DNA of 64,000 bases, from the NCBI GenBank assembly GCA_945910005.1, contig OX246745.1, positions 43,470,751 through 43,534,750 of the forward strand, given 5' to 3'. The stretch comes from Isoperla grammatica. Lineage: Eukaryota > Arthropoda > Insecta > Plecoptera > Perlodidae. Positions 24,801 through 38,200 of the stretch are shown here, piece by piece. A model generated the notes under the pieces. That model was given only the letters and a program-made list of their open reading frames with translations. It ran no database searches and was not told the DNA's origin. How positions within the stretch are numbered: position 1 is the first letter of the stretch; every line of letters begins with the position of its first letter. The position numbers and the translations under genes were made by a program.

Positions 24801-27800
24801 TTAGTGTACGCTACACGATAGCAAGAACGCTTCCGGTCTAGAGATGCCCAGCTGGAGAGACGTGCAGGCGTACAGCGTGTGGCCACCATATCAGGTAGGC
24901 AATAGATGCTCTGAGGGGTGACGCATGTTAGTGTACGCTACACGATAGCAAGAACGCTTCCGGTCTAGAGATGCCCAGCTGGAGAGACGTGCAGGCCTAC
25001 AGCGTGTGGCCACCATATCAGGTAGGCAATAGATGCTCTGAGGGGTGACGCATGTTAGTGTACGCTACACGATAGCAAGAACGCTTCCGGTCTAGAGATG
25101 CCCAGCTGGAGAGACGTGCAGGCCAACAGCGTGTGGCCACCATATCAGGTAGGCAATAGATGCTCTGAGGGGTGACGCATGTTAGTGTACGCTACACGAT
25201 AGCAAGAACGCTTCCGGTCTAGAGATGCCCAGCTGGAGAGACGTGCAGGCGTACAGCGTGTGGCCACCATATCAGGTAGGCAATAGATGCTCTGAGGGGT
25301 GACGCATGTTAGTGTACGCTACACGATAGCAAGAACGCTTCCAGTCTAGAGATGCCCAGCTGGAGAGACGTGCAGGCCTACAGCGTGTGGCCACCATATC
25401 AGGTAGGCAATAGATGCTCTGAGGGGTGACGCATGTTAGTGTACGCTACACGATAGCAAGAACGCTTCCGGTCTAGAGATGCCCAGCTGGAGAGACGTGC
25501 AGGCCTACAGCGTGTGGCCACCATATCAGGTAGGCAATAGATGCTCTGAGGGGTGACGCATGTTAGTGTACGCTACACGATAGCAAGAACGCTTCCAGTC
25601 TAGAGATGCCCAGCTGGAGAGACGTGCAGGCCTACAGCGTGTGGCCACCATATCAGGTAGGCAATAGATGCTCTGAGGGGTGACGCATGTTAGTGTACGC
25701 TACACGATAGCAAGAACGCTTCCGGTCTAGAGATGCCCAGCTGGAGAGACGTGCAGGCGTACAGCGTGTGGCCACCATATCAGGTAGGCAATAGATGCTC
25801 TGAGGGGTGACGCATGTTAGTGTACGCTACACGATAGCAAGAACGCTTCCGGTCTAGAGATGCCCAGCTGGAGAGACGTGCAGGCGTACAGCGTGTGGCC
25901 ACCATATCAGGTAGGCAATAGATGCTCTGAGGGGTGACGCATGTTAGTGTACGCTACACGATAGCAAGAACGCTTCCGGTCTAGAGATGCCCAGCTGGAG
26001 AGACCTGCAGGCCTACAGCGTGTGGCCACCATATCAGGTAGGCAATAGATGCTCTGAGGGGTGACGCATGTTAGTGTACGCTACACGATAGCAAGAACGC
26101 TTCCAGTCCAGAGATGCCCAGCTGGAGAGACGTGCAGGCCAACAGCGTGTGGCCACCATATCAGGTAGGCAATAGATGCTCTGAGGGGTGACGCATGTTA
26201 GTGTACGCTACACGATAGCAAGAACGCTTCCAGTCTAGAGATGCCCAGCTGGAGAGACGTGCAGGCCTACAGCGTGTGGCCACCATATCAGGTAGGCAAT
26301 AGATGCTCTGAGGGGTGACGCATGTTAGTGTACGCTACACGATAGCAAGAACGCTTCCGGTCTAGAGATGCCCAGCTGGAGAGACGTGCAGGCCTACAGC
26401 GTGTGGCCACCATATCAGGTAGGCAATAGATGCTCTGAGGGGTGACGCATGTTAGTGTACGCTACACGATAGCAAGAACGCTTCCGGTCTAGAGATGCCC
26501 AGCTGGAGAGACGTGCAGGCGTACAGCGTGTGGCCACCATATCAGGTAGGCAATAGATGCTCTGAGGGGTGACGCATGTTAGTGTACGCTACACGATAGC
26601 AAGAACGCTTCCGGTCTAGAGATGCCCAGCTGGAGAGACGTGCAGGCGTACAGCGTGTGGCCACCATATCAGGTAGGCAATAGATGCTCTGAGGGGTGAC
26701 GCATGTTAGTGTACGCTACACGATAGCAAGAACGCTTCCGGTCTAGAGATGCCCAGCTGGAGAGACGTGCAGGCGTACAGCGTGTGGCCACCATATCAGG
26801 TAGGCAATAGATGCTCTGAGGGGTGACGCATGTTAGTGTACGCTACACGATAGCAAGAACGCTTCCGGTCTAGAGATGCCCAGCTGGAGAGACGTGCAGG
26901 CGTACAGCGTGTGGCCACCATATCAGGTAGGCAATAGATGCTCTGAGGGGTGACGCATGTTAGTGTACGCTACACGATAGCAAGAACGCTTCCGGTCTAG
27001 AGATGCCCAGCTGGAGAGACGTGCAGGCGTACAGCGTGTGGCCACCATATCAGGTAGGCAATAGATGCTCTGAGGGGTGACGCATGTTAGTGTACGCTAC
27101 ACGATAGCAAGAACGCTTCCGGTCTAGAGATGCCCAGCTGGAGAGACGTGCAGGCCTACAGCGTGTGGCCACCATATCAGGTAGGCAATAGATGCTCTGA
27201 GGGGTGACGCATGTTAGTGTACGCTACACGATAGCAAGAACGCTTCCGGTCTAGAGATGCCCAGCTGGAGAGACGTGCAGGCCTACAGCGTGTGGCCACC
27301 ATATCAGGTAGGCAATAGATGCTCTGAGGGGTGACGCATGTTAGTGTACGCTACACGATAGCAAGAACGCTTCCGGTCTAGAGATGCCCAGCTGGAGAGA
27401 CGTGCAGGCGTACAGCGTGTGGCCACCATATCAGGTAGGCAATAGATGCTCTGAGGGGTGACGCATGTTAGTGTACGCTACACGATAGCAAGAACGCTTC
27501 CGGTCTAGAGATGCCCAGCTGGAGAGACGTGCAGGCCTACAGCGTGTGGCCACCATATCAGGTAGGCAATAGATGCTCTGAGGGGTGACGCATGTTAGTG
27601 TACGCTACACGATAGCAAGAACGCTTCCGGTCTAGAGATGCCCAGCTGGAGAGACGTGCAGGCGTACAGCGTGTGGCCACCATATCAGGTAGGCAATAGA
27701 TGCTCTGAGGGGTGACGCATGTTAGTGTACGCTACACGATAGCAAGAACGCTTCCGGTCTAGAGATGCCCAGCTGGAGAGACGTGCAGGCCTACAGCGTG

Positions 27801-30800
27801 TGGCCACCATATCAGGTAGGCAATAGATGCTCTGAGGGGTGACGCATGTTAGTGTACGCTACACGATAGCAAGAACGCTTCCAGTCTAGAGATGCCCAGC
27901 TGGAGAGACGTGCAGGCCTACAGCGTGTGGCCACCATATCAGGTAGGCAATAGATGCTCTGAGGGGTGACGCATGTTAGTGTACGCTACACGATAGCAAG
28001 AACGCTTCCGGTCTAGAGATGCCCAGCTGGAGAGACGTGCAGGCCTACAGCGTGTGGCCACCATATCAGGTAGGCAATAGATGCTCTGAGGGGTGACGCA
28101 TGTTAGTGTACGCTACACGATAGCAAGAACGCTTCCAGTCTAGAGATGCCCAGCTGGAGAGACGTGCAGGCCTACAGCGTGTGGCCACCATATCAGGTAG
28201 GCAATAGATGCTCTGAGGGGTGACGCATGTTAGTGTACGCTACACGATAGCAAGAACGCTTCCAGTCTAGAGATGCCCAGCTGGAGAGACGTGCAGGCCT
28301 ACAGCGTGTGGCCACCATATCAGGTAGGCAATAGATGCTCTGAGGGGTGACGCATGTTAGTGTACGCTACACGATAGCAAGAACGCTTCCAGTCTAGAGA
28401 TGCCCAGCTGGAGAGACGTGCAGGCGTACAGCGTGTGGCCACCATATCAGGTAGGCAATAGATGCTCTGAGGGGTGACGCATGTTAGTGTACGCTACACG
28501 ATAGCAAGAACGCTTCCAGTCTAGAGATGCCCAGCTGGAGAGACGTGCAGGCGTACAGCGTGTGGCCACCATATCAGGTAGGCAATAGATGCTCTGAGGG
28601 GTGACGCATGTTAGTGTACGCTACACGATAGCAAGAACGCTTCCGGTCTAGAGATGCCCAGCTGGAGAGACGTGCAGGCCTACAGCGTGTGGCCACCATA
28701 TCAGGTAGGCAATAGATGCTCTGAGGGGTGACGCATGTTAGTGTACGCTACACGATAGCAAGAACGCTTCCGGTCTAGAGATGCCCAGCTGGAGAGACGT
28801 GCAGGCCTACAGCGTGTGGCCACCATATCAGGTAGGCAATAGATGCTCTGAGGGGTGACGCATGTTAGTGTACGCTACACGATAGCAAGAACGCTTCCGG
28901 TCTAGAGATGCCCAGCTGGAGAGACCTGCAGGCCTACAGCGTGTGGCCACCATATCAGGTAGGCAATAGATGCTAATGAAACAAACACCATAAACACCAT
29001 AATGGCAAAATTAAAAAATGTAACTTTAGTCCCCGGCCTTCCTCGCAATAATCCTAGGTCTCCTCCTGATCATGGCTTCACAAAGTCTATGTTTTGACAG
29101 AGGGTTGAACACAAACACAATGTTTAGTTAATTATTAATTCTGCTAATGACTAGTCTGGTGATGTCTCGAGTGTTGTAGATATAGTGACTGTGATAATGT
29201 ATTAATCTTGTTATCTTCAGGTGATGGAGCCATATTATCCGTTCCGTAACTCCAGCGTTGAAGACTTCACCATTGGGGGAGAGACGTGCGAAGGTCGTCT
29301 GGTGGGCTATTGTAACGGCCCTCTCAAGTCTGGCTCCACGTACCGAGTGAAAGTACGAGCCTTCACAGCTGCAGACAAGTTCACAGACACCTACTATTCC
29401 TTCCCTATACAAACAGGTAAAACAATACTTTGTCTAATACCTAAAGATGGGAGTTAACCTTTCAAACGACATTCCTCATAACGACAATTTCACGCTTATT
29501 ACGTCAATCCCCATAAGAGCAATGTTCATTTGAATTCATTACGACGTTTCTCATTAGCACATTTTCACGCTATGGACTGTTCTCTCCGTCCCGCCGTGCG
29601 TTTCTCGAGCACCATCGTTGGTGGAGAAGTGACAGCCGAGGATCAAGTAGACAGCCAGTTTGGGAAGCATGTGTTCTGTACTGCGGTCTTGTTCGATTCT
29701 ATTTCCGTTATGACACCCGCTTTTTTCTTGGCCCCCCCCCCCAAAAATGTCGTAACAAAATTGGATCTATAACAAAAAATCAAAACATGTACCGATTTTA
29801 AGGAAATGCATTTTTGTACTCATATAAAATGTTTTTTACAAAATTTAGTTGAATTTTTTTACCAGTTTTATGGCTGGACTGTCTCTATTGTTTCTAACTG
29901 TGTGCATGGATGTTGCAGACACAGACAACACTGCCGTAGTGGTGGGTGTGACTGTCCCGCTGGCCATATTGCTCGTGCTCTTGGTAGTGGTGTTTGTCTT
30001 GAGGAAACGGAGGTCGGCGTGGAGGACAACGGAGGCCAGAGCTAACGACACCCTCTCTCTGCCAGACAGCGTCATTGAAACCAGGTAACTCACTATTCTC
30101 TTCATTAGATCAATTTTTTCAATCAATCAATTTCCAATCTCGCAATATCGACCGAGACTTTAACATTCTTTGTGAATTTCAAGCGATTCTCGAGATCAAG
30201 TATAACGACATCTTGCTAAAAATTCTTCCAAATTGGTTACTGAGGCTCACAAAAAATGGAAATTGCTTGTACCTTGGAATTAACTTTACATTACTGCCAA
30301 CTCTTAAAGAACTACACCTTTGACTTACAAATAACAAGCAGATCCAAAGCCCGTAATCACATATTCGAGAGTGTTAGTTGAGCAAGCATCTTACGGACAT
30401 CACTGCTTGAGCTTCGGGAGCTGCTCTACTTAATGAAAGCTTAACTTAGCGACTGCTCTAATCACTTAAAGACACTTAGCAACAACTTAGGACACTGAGT
30501 GGATAGAACACTTAGGTCCAAATGCATAGTCGCTTCCTCACGTGCTCCTTAACTCAGCCTTAACTCGGCCTTACCTCAGCCGCGACTAACGAATGGAATT
30601 CATGAACCTTCCTCACGCTCGACTCAGCTGAGGAAAAGCTAGTGTCATTGTTAGACTTGGCAACATTGTATAGCCTATGGCCACCTTGATTCAAAATTGT
30701 TTCCATTTTACAAGGCAGTGACCTGTTGTTTATTCAAATAATACGGCGGCAACTATAAAGACACTTGTCAACCACTTCGCGACCTTGAAATAAGGCATTA

Positions 30801-32075
30801 TTTATTAATTATATACTTATTTACTTATTTATCTATTAATTTATTTTGTATCTATATAATTATGTATTTATTTATTTGTTATTTATTTATTTACTAGCGA
30901 GTACCCGGCATGCGTTGCAATGCCACTGAATGGAATGCACTAAGATGTAAATCAGTGTGCATTGTTCGTCTGGCTTGAGCATTGTGAACTCGGACACTTT
31001 CGAGTCTTGCTTCCCGTTGTTCGTCTGTTTCACACGATCTGGCTTGAGCATTGTGAACTCGGACGGTTTCGAGTCTTGCTTCCCGTTGTTCGTCTGTTTC
31101 ACACGATCTGGCTTGAGCATTGTGAACTCGGACGGTTTCGAGTCTTGCTTCCCGTTGCTCGTCTGTTTCTGATGCTCGTGATGCTCTTTTCTTTCTTGCT
31201 TGAGGTGTAGATCGACCGATATTGTTTCGTTTGGGTGGCATAATTGAATTAACAGCGAATTAAGTTTATTACATTAAACGCAAAAAAATGGTCAGTCACG
31301 TGAACTCCTTCTCATTGGATAAACTATGGATTCGAATGTGACCAACCCAGGTACCAAACGTAACTAAGTAAACATCTATAGTTCACAACGAACACACGCA
31401 AACTGTGTCACAACGATTTGACACCGACTCTACCGGTGTTTATGTGCCTGTGTGGCTAGTAGGTATAGTACACGATAAGTCATCCTTCCCCGTAAAATAA
31501 TACAAATACATGTACCAACTTTCATGGTGATATGTCCAACGGTGTCGAAGTCAATTCATTGGTGAGCCCTCTTTGCAAGCACCGATCACCACGTGGGGAA
31601 GTTACAGCAAAATGGATAGCATAGAAACCTTCCCCGTGAAAAAATACATATAAGTGCAAAGTTTCATGGTGATATGTCCAACGGTGTCGAAGTCAATTCA
31701 TTGGTGAGCCCTCTTTGCAGGCACCGATCACCACGTGGGGAAGTTACAGCAAAATGGATAGCATAGAAACCTTCCCCGTGAAAAAATACATATAAGTGCA
31801 AAGTTTCATGGTGATATGTACCAGCGGTGTCGAAGTCAATTCATCGGTGAGCCCTCTTTGCAGGCACCGATCACCACGTGCAAAACCAAAATGGATAGCA
31901 TAGAAACCTTCCCCGTGAAAAAATACATATATGTGCCAAGTTTCATGGAGATCGGATGAATGGTTTAGTAATGTATAAAGGACATAGGCCCTACATACAT
32001 ACATCTTTCTTTTATGTATATAGATTTATTTTATTAGGCCTATTTATTTGTTCATTTATTCATTTATTTATGTAT

Positions 32076-32106
<31 letters not shown>

Positions 32107-32111
32107 TTAAT

Positions 32112-32150
<39 letters not shown>

Positions 32151-32163
32151 TTTGTTTGTTTGT

Positions 32164-32226
<63 letters not shown>

Positions 32227-35200
32227 TTCATTTATTTATTTATTAGTAGCAGCATTAAAATATATTTAAATAATTTAAGTATATGAATATTGGACAATCT
32301 AGAATAATGTTTAATAAATAATAAATACAAATTATTAACACTGATTAGTGATTAGCAATGAAATTAAAATAATTACTCTCAATTGATGAACGAAGACTGA
32401 AGGAAAATTGACAGCCTATCAAGGGTAACCATATAGGTAGCCTTATATAATTCTTCACAAATTTTTTTTTTTTTTTTTAGCAATTACAAGTTGTACCAGG
32501 ACGCGGAACATCTTACGACATGTGTCTCTTTGACAGCAGAAAGGGATCTAATGGAGGGGCAAAAGATAGCAAGGAGGAAATATGTGGCAAACCTTTATTG
32601 GGCAACTAGGCAGAGAATGGCATAAGTTCCAACTCTGGGTGTTCGAAAGAAGAAGAAAGAAGAAGAAGAGTTTAGTCGAAGCATGAATCGTGGTTGGAAT
32701 TTTTAAACCTAATGCAATTATTGGTTCACTTCCAGCCCTTTACAGGTACTGCGGTGTGCAAACTGCACACACCTTTATTATGGGTCTTGGAACTAGGCCA
32801 TCAGTGTTGATAGGGATTTGTAGAATTTTAACTCTAAAAACTTTTCAACTTATTCAAAATATATAACTACTACTTCTAGACCAAATTGACTTGTAATACC
32901 TACCACACCATGGATAACTTGATCTCTAAACATTTATTTTGGTAGACCCTTATTTACAAATTACATACATCTGTAAGACATTCATACTCTTACTTAGTCT
33001 ACAAAGATCACATTACAAACCTGTGGTCTGTAACAGTAGGTATAATATTTTTACAATGATTGCAAGTATAATTTTAGGATTTACTTTTTTTAGTAGACCA
33101 CCGTTGGTTAACTCCCCCCCCCCCCCCCCAATGCTTTAGGTGATTGGCATAGGGCAGGGTTGCCACCAAGTAATTTTTTAAATCCTCTGAAGATATCAAA
33201 AAAATCCTCCAAAATACATTTATTCTGCTGTTACTTAGCATATTATAAAGTGTGAAAGAATAAAAAAAAATTTAGGTTATGTTTATTTTTAGGTTATGCA
33301 TTATGCCAGATGATCTTTAAGAATTTACCTCTCCATTATAATTTATATATAAATAAATAAATAATAAATCAATTTGTATATATATACAAGAAACCAGGCA
33401 AATAACAGCATAGACTCATATAAAAAGTAAGTCGTCACGTCACAGGCTCACGCTCACGCAAAGCTCACGGTTCTGCTTGTCATCAACGAGGCACGGGCAA
33501 CGCGCTCTATCGTACACTAAAAGAACACACACGTTCTGCAAAGTTGACGATAGAGGACGCTACTTACTACTAGACCAATCACAACGCTTTAGGTACCCCA
33601 TTGGCTATCTCCCACACAAGCTCCACCCTCTGCTTGCTAGTATAGCAAGACAACTTACAAAAACACAGTTGAAGTCTCGATATTTCACACGTGTTTTGAG
33701 ACATCATGTCTATGCTGCGGGTTCAAGTGTAGATTGTCCAACTTTACTTTTTACGTTATTAAATCGTTCTTTATGGCGGAATTTTCAAATTATAGTAAAT
33801 TTCATGGTTTTTACAATAATGGTAGGAAATCCGCCAATTTGGCGGTTAATCCTCATGTCCGCAAGGCACCCTAAAAATCCGCAAAAGAGGATAAACTCCG
33901 CAAAAACGGCAACCCTGGCATAGGGCTATTAAAATACATCTACATACACATACATTACATAGCATGATGACATAACAGCCAAATGTGGGCATTAAATAAA
34001 AAGAAGACATTACTTCGGAATTTGCTTTTATATTTTTACACAAACCACTTTTTCATTGCAGAAGTCATAATTATTTTCTCAATTAACTAGTAGTGTGTGT
34101 TCATTTATGACTTTCACACGTTGTTGGGAGCTGAAATAAATTTGTTATTAGGGCAACCAAAGTTATTCTACTGGTATATTCTTTGAACTGAGTTGAAAAT
34201 GCTTTCAGATAGTAGGAATTGTAAAAATTAGATAGACAAGTTTTAAATTATTTATGATTTAAAATTTTATTGGGTCAGAATTTTATACAATATCAGGTAC
34301 ATGTACATGTACAAGCAACATTAAAATAGGCATGTGGAAATAAACATATTGTAGGCCTATTACAGTGGGTTTAGCTCTAGGTAGTATAGGAATTTACATC
34401 TGCAAGTTGTGAGGTTTTGGCTTACCATTGTGCTGGATGTCAAATTGTTCACAGTACACTAGTCAATAGTAGGCCTAAACTTGCTGTTACTTGCACAACA
34501 AATTCATTGTACTAATAATGTAGGTAGCAATGTTGTTGTGGGTGCTGAATATTATGTTTATGCCTAGGCCTAAATTCTCCCCACTTGAGGCATAAAATTG
34601 AATGTTGTTTTAGGTCTAGACCAACCTACATATTTTATACTGTGGAATGATGAATACAAATTAGGGATCAAAGCTGAATTCAAGAACTGTCCTGCAATCC
34701 TCTAGGCTTATAGGGAATGCAAGTGCGCCAAAAAGTAACTACTTCCGGTTCAAACTCATATTTTAGGTCCATAAGATTAGCATGGGCGCTGAAGTTTGAA
34801 CGTGTATGCCATCTTTCCTATTCAAACAGTTAGTTTCAAAATTATGCCGTTGTGAACACTGATTGTTCATAATATACTCTAAATTTTTGTGAATTTAAAA
34901 GTGTGACACTTTTTTAATCATTTGGTGTTATCGAAACTTCTGCAAACCGAGGCGGCGTTGCCACATAGTGCACATCACAGCCTTGTCCGTGACAAGATCA
35001 AGTAGCAGTAAAAGGCTGCGGACCGGGATTTATTCAACATGGCGGACCCGTGGTTCTTCAGATTTAAAATAATTAATTGAAACATTTAGTACACGTGTGT
35101 TCCAAATTAAAGGCTAAATCTATATATAGATACTTAGCAAAAACGTATTACAATCATTTCCCGTTTGAAATACTTTTAATTTCCCGCGAAGTTATAGGTT

Positions 35201-38200
35201 AGGTTAGCCCCGCCTACCGCAGGCTTCTTGAAAATGTCAACAGCAGACAGCTGACACTTCGAGGTCTCACGTTTGGTTGCAGTTTGGATCGAGTAAGTAA
35301 TTGAGGGGCAACGAAGAGTGTTCCGATAATAATCTTCCAAACTACTCTAAAAATAAGCTTTTACGAAATTATTACTTTCCATTCACAAAGTATGTGCCAA
35401 ACTCGAGGTTGGTTAGGTTAGCCCTAGGACCCTAGTCATCTGCTCATAGGCCTAGGCCTAGGCCTACCATGGCCTACCTGCCCGTGGTTCGATTTGTCTT
35501 TGGTATCACATTCCGTCAGGAAGACAAGTGTGTTTATGCGCTATATTGGCATCTGTCGAAAATTAGCTGGGAAGTGTCAATTGAAGAGGTTTTGAGAAGC
35601 CATGGACACATTGCTCTGCAGGCGGAGCCCTAGGGCCTACCCTTTCGTACTCTAAAGGCATAGGGAACACATATTACTCTTAGTAATGTTTTCAGTGTCA
35701 TTGTGTCTTGATATCGGTAATAGGTGATCATAAATAATATTACAAGCTAAATCAGTCGAACACGAGCGTCAGATAAAACGCCGCTTCATTTCCCCCACGT
35801 GAAATTAACTTCTGTCAAACATCTGTCAAACACGAAACGGCAATAAAAACAACTGACCATCAACTGACGAAGAACACGTCAAGTATCCTAGCAACACACA
35901 GAATGTCAGTGCGAAGTAAACATTGCGAACGCCACCTATATGTGCTGTGAAGGCTGTGCGATACGCTTGGCAACATTGTACAGCCATCGCCTGCCCGTCT
36001 TCGTACAACGTTGTCTAACTTCGTGGTAGCGCGAGCTTCACCATAGCTCGGTTGGCTCAATTTGCGTAGATGTTGCAAGCAGCATTGTGTAGACATTCGG
36101 ATAACTTGCTACAGTTTAAATTGTATCAAATACTGGATCTTACAAAAATTATCATAAAGAAACAAATAATTCACGGTTAATCCGATACCCTTATTATTGG
36201 GTAATATAACATAGGGAATAAATGGGAGCATATTCTAGGCCAACATTTCTATTTTACATGTTATTTTCCTATCCCGTGAAAACAAGCTTGAACCGGAAGT
36301 AGTTACTTTTTGGCGCACTTGCATTCCCTATAGGCCCTACATAACAACCTTGGCAGTTTTCTGTACCTAGCCTACTCTATTCACATAAGCCTAAAGTTGG
36401 ATAAGTGATCCGTTGCATCATTATTTTACTAGTCAAAGCACGTATGTCTAGGCTAGGCCTAAAGTTCTCTGAGGAATGTGGCAATCAACATGAGTTGAGT
36501 GCAAACTAGGCCTACTGGCCACTGGCCAGGCCAGGCCACGCTGGGATAGGCTCTAAACCTAGGCCTAGGAGGCATAACTTCAGTCTTCAATCTTGTGCCC
36601 AGGCCTAGGACCACACTCACTAACGATGTCTATTTGAAATAGGATAGGTAGACCTACCTAGTCGATGATGTCTAGGCTTGGGCTAGGCCTAGGACCGTAT
36701 ATTTTACATAGCCCACACAGCAACCTTTGGCGAGGCCTGAGGGCCGTAGGATAGGGCTAGGCCTAGATGTAGGTTATATCCAGTTAGTAGACAAATATAT
36801 TTACAACGCACCTGAAATCTTCTGCTTACGTAAAATATTAAATTCATTTAAAAACTGGTTCAATTCGGAATCTCGATTGTCCTAGGCCTATGAGCGAAGT
36901 CCGGGCCGCCTTCGCCACAGTTTCATCGCAAAACGGTAAAATATATTGAATGCACCATAACGAAATCTTCCAGTAGGTTCTCATATCTCTTAAATAGCTT
37001 CTCGTTCCCTCTGGTACGGCCTTTTCGTAAAGATCTACTGCTAATCTCTGTAAAAAGTACGCCATCTCAACACATTTGCCGTGAGCGCCGCCATTGAAAT
37101 TGAAACAAGCACAGCTGTGAGATGTTATGATTTTGGAGCGCTGTGATTGGCTAAGTTTTTGCTGAGGTGGGGCGGAGGAAGACTCAAGCCCTCCTCAGCG
37201 TGATGACGATGTGAGGTCGAGGTAAGGAAGAGCTGAGGAGGTGTTTGCTTCCTTGCATGGGGCTCTCACGACTCAGGTCTTCCTTTTCTCAGATCTGAGG
37301 AAAGGAAGAGCTAAAGAAGGTATATGCATTTGGACCTTAGAAACAAGCAAAAGACACTGAATAGACACTAAGCTAAAAGACACTTAGCAACAACTTAGGA
37401 CACTGAGTGGAAAGAACACTTAGCGACAAGCAAAAGACACTGAATAGACACTAAGCTAAAAGACACTTAGCAACAACTTAGGACACTGAGTGGAAAGAAC
37501 ACTTAGCGACAAGCAAAAGACACTGAATAGACACTAAGCTAAAAGACACTTAGCAACAACTTAGGACACTGAGTGGAAAGAACACTTAGCGACAAGCAAA
37601 AGACACTGAATAGACACTAAGCTAAAAGACACTTAGCAACAACTTAGGACACTGAGTGGAAAGAACACTTAGCGACAAGCAAAAGACACTGAATAGACAC
37701 TAAGCTAAAAGACACCTAGCAACAACTTAGGACACTGAGTGGAAAGAACACTTAGCGACAAGGAAAAGACACTGAATAGACACTAAGCTAAAACACACTT
37801 AGCAACAACTTAGGACACTGAGTGGAAAGAACACTTAGCGACAAGCAAAAGACACTGAATAGACACTAAGCTAAAAGACACTTAGCAACAACTTAGGACA
37901 CTGAGTGGAAAGAACACTTAGCGACAAGCAAAAGACACTGAATAGACACTAAGCTAAAAGACACTTAGCAACAACTTAGGACACTGAGTGGAAAGAACAC
38001 TTAGCGACAAGCAAAAGACACTGAATAGACACTAAGCTAAAAGACACTTAGCAACAACTTAGGACACTGAGTGGAAAGAACACTTAGCGACAAGCAAAAG
38101 ACACTGAATAGACACTACGCTAAAAGACACTTAGCAACAACTTAGGACACTGAGTGGAAAGAACACTTAGCGACAAGCAAAAGACACTGAATAGACACTA

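Larger units (their letters stand above)
30515..37336. mobile_element. 6.8-kb PIF/Harbinger-like insertion with nested elements
   Basis: Ends are GGTCCAAATGCATA and its exact complement, with CTTCCTC/CTCAGC-rich subterminal zones on both sides. A TTA duplication flanks it (30512-30514, 37337-37339), the TWA target of PIF/Harbinger. Removing the nested Helitron (1131 bp), hAT (763 bp) and 1616-bp TIR element leaves about 3.3 kb, a normal size for an autonomous Harbinger. No clear DDE nuclease was recognised; a 73-codon open frame on the minus strand (37065 to 36844) begins 270 bp inside the right end and could be an eroded first exon. Confidence 0.72.

Noticed and set aside
31956..32246. 96-codon frame rich in Phe, Ile, Leu and Tyr resembling a membrane protein
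   Set aside because: It is a translation of the TTTA microsatellite.
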